Positions 52,217-62,752 of a stretch of 64,000 bases of DNA are shown piece by piece (positions within the stretch are counted from its first letter, which is position 1; each line of letters begins with the position of its first letter). Under the pieces are notes generated by a model that worked only from the letters and a program-made list of their open reading frames with translations, was not told the DNA's origin and did no database searches. Both the position numbers and the translations under genes were made by a program. This stretch comes from Larus michahellis (lineage: Eukaryota > Chordata > Aves > Charadriiformes > Laridae): positions 26,810,397 through 26,874,396 of the forward strand of contig NC_133901.1 in the NCBI RefSeq assembly GCF_964199755.1, written 5' to 3'.

Positions 52217-55200
52217 GATTTTATAGTCTGTATTTTTATATACTTTAATATGTTTTTTTTTCCATCTGGCCAGGCCCTTGGACCAGATCTTCTGATGACA
52301 TTTACACCAAACCAGCAGCTCAGCTGCTGCACTGCGTGGCTGGAGTCCTTAGTCACAGAACATCACGGGTGTGACACACTGCCTGCAGAAAACAGCACAG
52401 GGCCTTGGGATACCTTCCCAACCATTTCCATGAAGCACTACAGCAACATTTCCACATCAAAATATATCTTTTTTTTTTGAGAAAATGTTTTAAATAATTC
52501 ACAGAAAATGTAAGGATTTCAGGTAGCTGTGATGTTTCAGGAGGCAGGGGATCAAAGCATGGTCTCTCTCTACTCCTCCCTCACTGCTTCCCAGCAGATC
52601 TGATTTCAGGGTTGGGAGCTGAGAAGTGCAGAGAAACGTAAGTAAGAAGCAGAGATAAATTAGTAGCAAAAAGTCTCTGCCTAAAACTGGACCCGTGTAG
52701 TCCCAGTGTTTGAAATACCTGTATTACAAACTAGAGTTTTACAAACTGTTTCCAATCAAGTTGCTAAAAATAATAGTTTCAATCATGCTCTACCAAGCAA
52801 AAAAAGCAAAACAATTGAATTTAAACAAACAGACTTGGCTGCATGTAATACAGCAGAATCCCGACACTGAATTTAAAGCAGCTATCTTATCTCTGATGCC
52901 TAAACATTTCCATGTGTACAGACAAAAATATTTCCCAAGAATGTTGTTTGTTTATGTTCTGCAGCTTGCTTCTTTTTGGCTTCATCAAGGTCCTTTTCAT
53001 ACAAGTTTAACAGAGATGAATCCAACTGAATTAATCTCCAGATAAATTCATGAAAGTAAGATTAGACTGTGGCTACATGATGAAATTGTTTGCACTCTGT
53101 ATGTTTTCCTTTGTTCCGTGAAGCCGACTGTTTACTGAAAAATTGCAAATTATTCATCTCTTGTGAAGTCCAGTTTTGTCTCTAGTCATTGACTTCCTTC
53201 TATGAATAAAAGGAACTTTTCGTCTAGACAAAAATCCATACCTCAGTCAGATTTGGTTCCACAGTCTCCAGCAGCATGAATTTGATTTCTTGTTGTTTTT
53301 TCCCTGTGATATCTCCCAAATAGCCAATACCCTTACTTAAATCAGACAGGTTCTCCCCTCGGTTTGAACTTTGTCTACTTAACATGTTCACAGAAGAGTG
53401 CGAAGATTAATTCATTAAGCTTAATTTACTACCCCATGCTCTTATAATGGGTGAGCTCTCACTACGGTTTTTCAAATTAGTGTTTTAATAATGCTGTCCA
53501 AGCGTAGATGATTAGTCCAATTAATTGCTTTGGGAAGAGTTTTATGAATACTTCTGATCAACTAAGAACCACGAGTCTTTTGAAAAGGAACATATTGTTA
53601 CACGAACAAATTGTTGTGCAGAATACCCAAATTACTTAATCTATTTGTACTTTTGCCTTGGTGTTTCTACATAATTTTTTTGTGTTTTTTCCCTCTTTAC
53701 AGCATGACATAAGAAATCTAAGAGCAAACTCTGGTAGAAAGTAAGAAGGGAACTAATTTAATGATGTTTTATTGTGTATGTTTTGCTGGGGAGGAAGCCA
53801 GATAATTAGCTGAAGTTCTACTTGTTTGTAGAGGAGTTCTGCTTTCTTCTGCAGCTCGTGAATTTGTGTTACTTCAATAAATGCAAACTGAGAAAGTTTA
53901 CGCTTTTCTAAATGGTCTTGTTTTTCTGAAACGGTAGAAGTCCCTGACCTTTGCCCAGGTATAACAGCAGTTGATACAACCTGTCTCTCAGTGAAGGGCA
54001 CAAGATTTCAAAATCATTCAAGCCCTAAGCTTCAAATTTTATCCACTACAGATCAAAAACAAGCTATACAGGAGAAGAAGAATGTTCATGAATGTCCTGG
54101 TTTGAGGTAAAACAGAACCATGAAGACCAACACATACAAAAAGCAAAAGAGAACAGTAAATTACCCAGCACTGAAAAAAAAAAGAAATTTCAGTTAGGCC
54201 TAAGTATGGAATCAAGCTGTTCAGTCCACTCTCTTCCTCGAACCTTTCTCGCTGATGTTTTTCTATGCATCCTGGACTCTCCCGTTATCTATCATCTGTC
54301 TTTACTCCCACTCATGGTGCTCCTGCTGTGCTGTGTTAACTGCAATATAGCGTCACTATCTGGATCGCATTTAGCTGGATGAAATGGAGATCAATCTGTC
54401 TGTCTAAATCCTTCTGTTAAAACCGGAGGTGAATGATTGCACACTGACAGCCTGATTTACCTTTAGCCCCTGCAGAGCCCAGAATGGGAACTAGGGGAAT
54501 ACTGAGAACGACAATGTGCTAACAACCCATATTAGATATCCTGGAGAGACCTCAGCACTGAGCAGATACTCCTGTATCTCATTACAGAATAATTCGAGCA
54601 CCGCCTCAACAGCATCTGGTTCTGGCATTGCTGGAGACAACATATAGGTGTAAATGTTGTGCTGATCTACACCAGAAGAGAAACTCCTTACACCCATCAG
54701 ATACTGCAAGAAGACGAAAGCTGAAAATTTCAACTGTCTTCTATTAGTAAGAGAACTGAGTGTCTAGTTACTCATGTGCTTTTTTAAGATTATGAACTTT
54801 TCACTGTAGGCATGATCTCTCACTACACACCACACGCTGATCTCAGTGCCTTAAAAATTGTAAGGGGAAGGACTTTATGCTTTTTTGTATCTTTGAACTA
54901 TCACCAAGTCCTGCCATGGCCCTGCCAGCCTTACAGCTGCCAGGGAACAAGTTTGAGTATAATAACCTCTTGTACACGACAGAAAGCCCATCCCAAGTAC
55001 AAGCTAATGAATCAGAAGATGTCTATAACCAATGGGCGTGAGGTCAGTCCTTCTCATTGCTTCATTAAATACCTTTTTTCTGTTTGGCACTAAGCAGATT
55101 CTTGGTGCTTGGCTTCTGGGAATTCTGGCACTGCCTATACTGCTTGCTCCCCCAGTCCCTGCCTTGCAGTCCATCCACTCGAGATGTGTGGGAGGGGAGG

Positions 55201-56140
55201 TTGCCAGTGAAGACTGAGGCAAATATTGCCAATACTACTAAAACAATTCTGGTAGTGCCAATTCACTGCTTCTATTTTTAGTGAATTTCACACTTTTTCC
55301 AAGACAATAAGAATCTGAATGCATATGGTATATATGACATCTTCTAGCTAGGCATATAAAATACCTTCTAAACATTAAGCAATCCATGCATTGATCGTAT
55401 AATGAAGCTGCAATACATTCAGTCTTAATCCCAACTGTTAGAGCTCAATGGTAAAAATATGACACCTATTTCACAGAAGACACCTTGGCAAAAATCCATC
55501 GATCCTACAAAAGAACAGTTACGGGTTTTACTGTCCTATCTTTGCTCCATACCCTAGATGCCATCACGCCCATTCTTTGGTCTCCTTCTCCAGTTCTGGT
55601 TCATGTGTTAAACAGCATCTGCAAATGTGAAGGAGAAAAAAAAAAGATACCTACACATAGCTTCCAAAACGGCAGGATATGAGCACGTGCCAGGGCACTG
55701 AAGTTGAAAAAGCCTTTGATGAATTAAAAGATGCAATATTAATAATATATAAATACAGAGAAACTACCAAGAAAGCTTGGAGCATACACTGGATAGTGGA
55801 TTCTGCTGATCCTGGCCGCTTCAAAGTACTGTCAAAGGTCTTCAGAATATATTCAACAGTATAATTCTTCCAAACCAAGTTTAGCACATATTTCCTTAAC
55901 AAATAAATGATCATAAGTGCGTCCCCATAATTCAAACACATGGCTGGTGGAACACATGTTAGGATTTTGCTACATTAGCAAAAATATGTAAGCAGTGTTA
56001 AGATTTGGGCATTGAGGAGTTTCTCACTGATCTTTTGGAACATAATAAATATCAAACAACATTAAGAAGTTAAATTTGTCAATAAAGGATTGTAAGAACT
56101 GACAATATTTTGTGACTAAAAGATAGCAGATTTTTTTAAA

Positions 56141-56929
56141 CATAGAATCATGGAATAGTTTGGGTAGGAAGGCACCTTTAAAGGCCATCTAGTCCAACTC
56201 ACCTGCAATAAGCAGGGACATCTTCAAATAGATGAGGTTGCTTTGAGCCTCATCCAACCTGACCTTGAATGTTTCCAGGGTGAGGCATCTAGGACTCCTC
56301 TGGGCAACCTGTTCCAGTGTTTCACCACCCTCATTGTAAAAAATGTCTTCCTTATATCTAGTCTAAGTCTACTCTCTTTTAGTTTAAAACAATTACCCCC
56401 TGACCTACCGGAACAGGCCCTGCTTAAAAGTTTGTCCCCATCTTTCCTGTAGGCCTCCTTTAAGTACCGAAAGGCTGCAATAAGGTCTCCCTGGAGCTTT
56501 CTCTTCTCCAGGCTGAACAACCCCAACCTCTCAGCCTGTCCTCGTAGGAGAGGTGCCCCGGCCCTCTGATCATTTCTCTGGCCCTCGTCTGGACCCGCTC
56601 CAACAGGTCCATGTCTTTCCTGTGCTGAGGGCCCCAGAGCTGGACACAGGACTCCAGGGTGGGGTGTCCTCAGGGCGAAAACAGAGGGGCGGAATCACCT
56701 CCCTTGGCCTGCTGGCCACACTTCTTTTGATGCAGCCCAGGATATTGTTGTCGTTCTGGGCTGTGAGCGCATGTTGTTGGCTCATGTCCAGCTTCTCTTC
56801 CACCAGTACCCCCAAATCCTTCCCAGCAGGGCTGCTCTCAATCCCTTCATCCCCCAGCCTCTGTTGATACTGGGGGTTTCCCCTACCCAGGTGCAGGACC
56901 CAGCTTTTCTTCCACCAGTACCCCCAAGT
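56141..56929 (-). mobile_element. CR1 LINE, 5'-truncated copy A
   Basis: A minus-strand CR1 non-LTR retrotransposon. Its 3' end lies at 56141 with the CR1-type 'catagaatcatggaatag' terminus. Reading leftwards, the minus strand encodes the end of ORF2 after the reverse transcriptase: about 56869-56720 has '[11 protein letters not shown]' and '[12 protein letters not shown]' type blocks, and about 56526-56290 has '[19 protein letters not shown]' through 'MRVVKHWNRLPRGV'. Frameshifts and a loss between these blocks make it inactive. The 5' part of the element is missing. Its 5' end carries a 30-bp segment (56901-56930) repeating 56789-56818 of the same element with 28/30 identity. The start of copy B follows immediately. 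Confidence 0.95.
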
Positions 56930-57905
56930 CATAGAATCACAAAATGGTAGGGGTTGGAAGGGACCTCTGGAGATCATCTAGTCCAATCCCCCTGCCAGAG
57001 CAGGGTCACCCAGAGCAGGTTGCACAGGGATGCGTCCAGGCAGGTTTGCAATGTCTCCAGAGATGGAGACTCCACCACCTCTCTGGGCAGCCTGTTCCAG
57101 CGCTCTGCCACCCTCAAAGTAAAGTTCCTCCTCATGTTTAGGTGGAATTTCCTATGCTCAAGTTTGTGCCCATTCCCTCTTGTCCTGGCACCACCGAAAA
57201 GAGCCTGGCCCCATCCTCCTGATACCCACCCTTAAAGTATTTATAAGCGCTGATAAGATCCCCCCTCAGACGTCTTTTTTCCAGACTGAAGAGACCCAAA
57301 TCCTTCAGCCTTTCTTCATAAGAGAGGTGTTCCAGTCCCCTAATCATCTTGGTAGCCCTTTGCTCTACCCTCTCCAGCAGTTCCCTGTCCCTCTTGAGCC
57401 GGGGAGCCCAGAACTGGACACAGTACTCCAGGTGCGGCCTCACCAAGGCAGAGTAGAGGGGGAGGATGACCTCCCTCAACCTGCTTGCCAGCCCCCTCTC
57501 GGCAGGGCTGCTCTTGATCCCTTTGTCTCCCAGCCTGTGCTGGTACCAGGGGTTGCCCCAACCCAGTTGTAGGACCCTGCACTTGTCCTTGTTGAACCTC
57601 ATGAGGTTCACATGGGCCCACTTCTCGAGCTTGTCCAAGTCCCTCTGGATGGCATCCCATCCCTCAGGTGTGCCAGCTGCACCACTCAGCTTGGTGTCAT
57701 CCACAAACTTGCTGAAGTGCACTCATTCCCACTATCTATGTCACTGATGAAGATATTAAACAGTACCGGTCCCAATATGGACCCCTGAGGGACACCACTT
57801 GTCACTGATCTCCATCTGGACATTGAGCCGTTGACCACTACCCTCTGGATTACACCATCCAACCAATTCCTCATCCACTGAACAGTCTGAGGAAATCTGC
57901 ATCTA
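56930..57905 (-). mobile_element. CR1 LINE, 5'-truncated copy B
   Basis: A second minus-strand CR1 copy of a different subfamily, with 3' terminus 'catagaatcacaaaatgg' at 56930, directly abutting copy A. It encodes the C-terminal half of the reverse transcriptase: '[19 protein letters not shown]' and the RT block '[18 protein letters not shown]' near 57870-57755; an '[10 protein letters not shown]' block, the catalytic YADD/FADD motif here reading FVDD; then '[18 protein letters not shown]' and '[17 protein letters not shown]'. A frame change separates the first and second blocks. Compared with copy A, about 32 codons are missing near 57495-57503. The element is dead. The 5' boundary near 57905 is approximate. 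Confidence 0.95.
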
Positions 57906-60700
57906 CTGAAACTCCTAGAAAAAGATACATTATTTATCCTCAGACTTTTGGAGTTGGTTTGGTAACAAATGGGATGAAAGGCTTCAGAGGACAAGGGATG
58001 CTTCTGAAATGCTAATGTTGATGTGCATTTTTTCCTTTTATCAGGCTGCAGTTAGCCTTCATAAGCTTTTCAAAGTGGAGTACCAGAGTATTTCTGTTCC
58101 TAAAACTGAAATAAGAAATTACTACAAAAATGAATTTCGGCTGGAATACAGCCAATTATTAGCATCAAAACTTTTTACAGCTCATGTCACTAAACACAGG
58201 GAATACTGCTTGTGAGTGACAACATCATAGAAGGCTTTATTTTAATCATCAAAAACAGCAAACAACTGCAACAAAATTGCAATAACTGACAATTTTTTCA
58301 GCTGTGCTCACCTTAAGTATAAGATAAAATACATACCCTGAAGGAAAATACCACACACTCTCCTTTCAGGATTCAGCTGCTTTTGTTACTTTCTTGATTA
58401 GAGAAAATCAAATCTTTTTGAATCTTTTCAAAGATATAGGTAATACTAGCCTCTGCACTCAGTGTTAAGTAACAAAGGCCAAGGTTTACTCAGCCATGGC
58501 CAACTGATGTGCTGTTGGCTTGTACTCAGGCACTAAAAAGAACAGATGGCTTAACCAAATTTAATTTGCTATTTTATTTATTCTTATGCTGCCTCTTTGA
58601 CATACAAATATTAAACATTTATATTATAAAGTTAGAAAAACAAGACAAATTTTAAAGCTACTTTATGAGCCAATCTGACAAAAAATCATCAATTCTGAGA
58701 TGTAAAATAAGTCACTAAAGTAGGATTCTAGGTCATTGGTTTTTTTCTGACATAGTCTGGGATGGAAACAGCAAAGACTGCCATTAGAAATGATATTATT
58801 CAGTAACGATTGCCAGCTTAGTAGTTGATGTCAGTATTGCTGTGTCAGTGATTATTTGGAGAAAAAAAAACCCACCATACAACAAAAATCCCCCATCATC
58901 TCCTAACGCATGAAAAAGCAAAGAATTTCTTAAAAGTAAACTCACGCATTGAAATCTGGCAGTCTTCTATTTCCAAGATGCTTCTCAGTGCTCAACAGAG
59001 AATGATGACATCTGCAATTTGTTTGATTACTTCTTGTGATCACTTATTCATTGCAAGATCTGGGCTTGATCATCTCCCCAGTATTGTCTTAGCAGCGTTC
59101 ATGGGATCAGACCATTTTATGTGATACTGTAGATCTCATCATTGTAAAATTAAAACTTCTGACGACTTTGCGGTATTGTTTTGGCACTCTGTCAGAATAA
59201 CTCCTGCTGTCATCCTTCTTAGGAGACTTGACTCTAAGTAGGATTATTACTGTGCAAGAGCCTACAGTGCTACAAATTAGATCATTAATTGTAAAGTAAG
59301 TTCAAACCCTATGATTTGGCAAAGATAGTTTTGGATAAATAGGCTCATTGTAGTTTTGGAGTCTTCCTTTAGGAACATATTCATCACGGGTCATATTGTT
59401 AAGCATAAACTCCTGCACATTTGGTACACTGATTTTAAAAATATATTTCTAGGTATTCTGTATATAAGGCTGCCACAGCTTCACTGAGTTGACTCCAGAG
59501 AACCTCATAAAAAATTAAGTGCAGAGTCTGATGCCACATTCATTCTTAAAATGGTCATTGACAATTCAAATTTCTGCACTTTGTAACTATGTTTTTTAAT
59601 CTGAGATTAATATATATTAATTTTCTAATAAATTTTCACATATTAAGTCATATGCATATATATAGATTTCTGCAAAATAGCAGACATGGTGTCAAAGAAC
59701 ATCTTCAAGATTATCTGTGTCTGAACCCCTTTAATTTGTCTGGTCACTTAGGGATAACAGAAGACAGAAGTGAGCTCATAAATTCCATTCTTTATATATT
59801 TATACACCGATTCATTTAGAAGCTCACAGTTGAAAACAGCAGTCACCTCAGGACAGAGCAGCAACAGACAATTAACATTACATTTAATGCCAAGTATCCG
59901 TTAATGAAAACTAAACAGATGCAAGTGCAGTGATGCAAACACACCATTGTTTCTCAGATAGTTTAGGCACAAAGTAAAAGGTAAAGATAAAAAAGCTTTT
60001 GTATGACTACATTTCATTTAATCTTCTTTTCTTACATGTCATGCCCACGGTGGTGCTTAATTTAAAAGATATATACCTCTGGTCCTTACATGATTAAATT
60101 AGAGAACATGCGAGAATCAGCGAATATATTATGTGGATTATTAATACAACTCCACTGCAACTACACCCTCAGTTCTGCAGACACTGGCTTGCTTATAAGT
60201 TTCAGTGAAGTGACTGAACATAGAACAAGTTCAGTACTTTTCTTCTCTGTTGGGGGAAAAAAAAAAGATAATTGGTACATCCCAACTGTGTTTCCTCTTT
60301 CTTTGTCAGAGTCAGGCCCATATTATTCAGGAAGAGGGACAATGCTGTGTGATTATCAGTCACACTGCAACAACCCCGATAGACATCTATCATTACATAA
60401 AGTAACAATAAAGTATTATAAAGTAAAGCTTGTAATCCAGCAATCAAATGATTAAATAATCAAAGTTCATCTACAACAGAAAAGAATAAAGTAAATTAAA
60501 TTCACTTTCTCATATCAAGAGTTTATCCAGCTCAAGTGGCAAGATTCTTTAGCCAGCCCCCCTTGAGACTTTCATCTGTTTTCACAGGTGTGGAGTAAAA
60601 CACACATTACAAATAGTATGCAAATAAAACAAGGCCAAGGGTATAATCTATCAGTTGATCAGTGGGTTGTTCTGGTGTACAATTGATAAAAAGCAGGACA
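57905..60700. other. Intergenic DNA between the CR1 pair and CPB1
   Basis: AT-rich DNA with no recognised gene or repeat family. A short open frame at 58046-58215, preceded by a good pyrimidine tract and AG, is mentioned in the findings but has no known homology. Proximal CPB1 control elements probably lie in the last 200 bp. Confidence 0.55.
60573..60590. promoter_or_regulatory. CPB1: E-box pair upstream of CPB1
   Basis: CATCTG (60573-60578) and CAGGTG (60585-60590) lie about 150 bp before the predicted CPB1 start site. Acinar-cell digestive enzyme genes are typically driven by PTF1, whose site includes a CACCTG-type E-box. The accompanying TTTCCC-type half is not clearly present, so this is only a candidate. 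Confidence 0.3.
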
Positions 60701-60708
60701 AAACAGGT

Positions 60709-60715
60709 TATAAAA
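60709..60715 (+). promoter_or_regulatory. CPB1: TATA box of CPB1
   Basis: TATAAAA lies 50 bp upstream of the CPB1 start codon, so transcription should begin near 60738 and leave a 5' UTR of about 20 nt. A strong TATA and very short leader are typical of pancreatic exocrine genes. Confidence 0.75.
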
Positions 60716-60758
60716 GCAGCATAGAACTGAAAAACTGGGTTTTTTTCTTTAGAAAAAA

Positions 60759-60829
60759 ATGTGGGCGCTCTTGGTTCTCATAGGTGCTGCAGCTGTTTCT
60801 GCGCACCTGCAGGATCTTGCCTTTGATGG
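60759..60829 (+). CDS. CPB1: CPB1 exon 1 coding part
   Basis: Start codon at 60759, 20 nt after the predicted cap site. It encodes MWALLVL... (signal peptide) to '..FD' plus two bases of a Gly codon. The donor is GG|GTAAGA at 60830. Confidence 0.9.
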
Positions 60830-62752
60830 GTAAGAACAGACATCAGGTTTTATATTTGCACAATTTCTTCTGCATGAGTAAATGCCTCTCAATTGACTTA
60901 CCTGTTTCAAATCCAATCTTTTTCTCCCCTTTCAGGCAGAAGGTTTTCCGTGTGATTCCACAGAATGATGAGCAGGTGGCAATCCTCAATTCCCTTGCCA
61001 GCAACATAGAGGTAAAGAACTTGGGGAAAGGGCCATATTGCATTTGAAAGGAACATTTCTCATTTTGTTCAACTAACATATATCTTAAAAAAAAAAAAAA
61101 AAAGTCATGCTACTGGATTAAAGACCTAATCTTGATTCCATTCAAGTCAGGTGGACTGTTTCTTCAGAAGGAACAAGACAAGGTGATAAAGCTAGAGCTA
61201 TGCAAATACATTCTAATACCTTCCTAGAAAGTCCGGTTAATCCAGTCTGAATATCAAATTGCCCACCAGAATTTCTTAATAGAATAAGTTAATCCGAAAT
61301 GCTGTATTCAGTGGGGTGCTTTCAAGAATGTATTAGATAAAATATGGAAATTGCAACTACCAGAAATTTCACCATTACAGGCAAAAACATTTTGCTCATG
61401 TAAACAATCTAAGAATCCATACTCCCAACAAATTGAGCTTTTCTTTGACCTCCAGTCTCTCATGTCATCTTTTCTTCTCTGACTTTCCTTTAAAGCTTTC
61501 TTTCTCTCCATCCAAGCTGCACGTTTCTTGCTGACCTTGATGTAGATATATGATGACACAAGGACATGAGAAAAAACAATAAAGACAGCAAATGTGTTTT
61601 CAATATTTCTCTTCAGCTTTGATGTTGTAAAATAGCTGTTGGTGAAAAAGAAACCATTATCTGTAGGATGAAAGGATGGTATTTTTAACGAAGTACAGAT
61701 GTGGAGAACTATCTTCAACAGGCTAGTATAGCATGCTGGAACAGTGTTCTGTAGAAGAATGTACTATTGGAATGGTGCTGCCAATATTAAGAATATTAAT
61801 ATACCATGCTTGCTTTTAAGTGTGTAGTATAAAGGGATTGTTCCTTTTCTTTTTAGCAAAGAAAATATCCCTGGACTACCATTGTTATACAAAACAATCA
61901 GTCAGGACTGATGTAGTAGTATATCCTGGGATAGTCATCTTGCTTAAAGACACATAATTCATGAATATGCCCACCAGCCCCAATTTCCGTTATATTCATG
62001 AGATGAGAGGCTGAAAAGGCATTAGGTTGGCAAACCAGCTTTACTTTCCTTGGCCTTTAATAGGCGCTAAATCCAGAGATCTGGAAACTGACTTTAGCAA
62101 AAATACGTGAAATAGTAATAGCACTGCCGTTTGTTCATCCTGAACTAAATATCTTCCAAAGGCACAGGTTCCTCATACCACTTTTAGTGAACTGAGTTTT
62201 AAAAGAGCTCATCCAGACAACAGTCTTTCCCCGGTGATTTAAGTAAAGTACTCCTGTGGCATCCCCCTGCTACTGAGTCAGGAGTCTGTTTATGTCTAAC
62301 AGTTACAGGCAAAAACTTCCAATGAAATCTGTGCAAAGAGTGAAAGAAGTTGTAAAGACAGTTATAATACTCACAAGTCTGTATGCACTCAGATGCTGTA
62401 GAAAACTTGGCATTTGTGCAACTGTCACTGCCATCTTAATCAATTTCCACTTAAAATTTAGGTTGATGCTTCTGGCAAGCAAGGTTGGGTCAGTGTAACA
62501 GGACAGGAATTAAATTTGATATATTAATCACAATCAACATCACCATCAGACATACACCCACCTAAAAATCACAGCTATACGTATGTATGTATGTATTTGT
62601 GTATGTATTCATTTGGTCTTCTTTCAGGTTGACTTTTGGCAGCCAGACTCTGTCACACTGGTAAGGCCAAAAATGCAAGTTGATTTCCGAGTTGAAGCTG
62701 ACACCTCTTTTGAGGTTGAAGATCTTTTGAAAGAAACTGGAATGGAGTATAG
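60759..62752 (+). CDS. CPB1: Carboxypeptidase B1 (pancreatic), exons 1-3, partial gene
   Basis: A secreted M14 zinc metallocarboxypeptidase; CPB1 removes C-terminal Lys/Arg from peptides in the gut after trypsin activation. Joining 60759-60829, 60936-61011 and 62628-62752 gives 90 codons plus 2 nt, with phases that match across both introns. The protein starts with a hydrophobic signal peptide (about residues 1-15) followed by the activation domain. 'KVFRV' near residue 26, 'DFWQPDSVT' near residue 50 and 'VDFRVEA' follow the human CPB1 propeptide ('DFWKPDSVT', 'VDFRVKA'). The 'PDSV' block favours CPB1 over the neighbouring paralogue CPA3, as does its position directly after AGTR1 on the same strand. 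The zinc site (HxxE...H) and catalytic Glu are encoded downstream, outside the window. No frame disruption is seen. Confidence 0.9.
60936..61011 (+). CDS. CPB1: CPB1 exon 2
   Basis: Acceptor 'ctcccctttcag' ends at 60935. The exon completes the split Gly codon, encodes 'QKVFRVIPQNDEQ' through 'ASNIE', and ends at GAG|GTAAAG. Intron 1 is only 106 bp. Confidence 0.92.
61012..62627 (+). other. CPB1: CPB1 intron 2
   Basis: Phase-0 intron of 1616 bp. It contains a poly-A run at 61088-61104, a 136-codon minus-strand open frame (61308-61718) with a membrane-segment-like stretch discussed in the findings, and a (GTAT)n microsatellite near its end. Confidence 0.85.
62577..62612. repeat. (GTAT)n microsatellite
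   Basis: Imperfect 'gtat' tetranucleotide repeats just upstream of the CPB1 exon 3 acceptor. Confidence 0.9.
62628..62752 (+). CDS. CPB1: CPB1 exon 3
   Basis: Acceptor 'ggtcttctttcag' ends at 62627. The exon encodes 'VDFWQPDSVTLVRP' through 'KETGMEY' plus two bases of the next codon. Donor AG|GTAAGT is a full consensus. Confidence 0.93.

Larger units (their letters stand above)
32060..56140. other. AGTR1-CPB1 intergenic DNA, proximal part
   Basis: About 24 kb of AT-rich DNA with no supportable gene. It contains a MIR-like relic (33115-33285), a possible MER5-like fragment (46570-46850), A/C-rich simple sequence (34471-34531), an A-rich low-complexity run (38165-38222), poly-A runs (43688-43704, 49471-49489), the AT microsatellite tract at 51.54-51.69 kb and a palindromic AT tract at 52.19 kb. 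A GC-richer patch lies at 44.45-44.85 kb. Candidate promoter-like clusters at 33.5 kb and 41.33-41.46 kb, and unassigned minus-strand open frames at 53.75-54.73 kb, are discussed in the findings. Confidence 0.55.

Noticed and set aside
56243-57747. Plus-strand ORFs across the CR1 pair
   Set aside because: They are antisense to CR1 ORF2; the real homology is on the minus strand.
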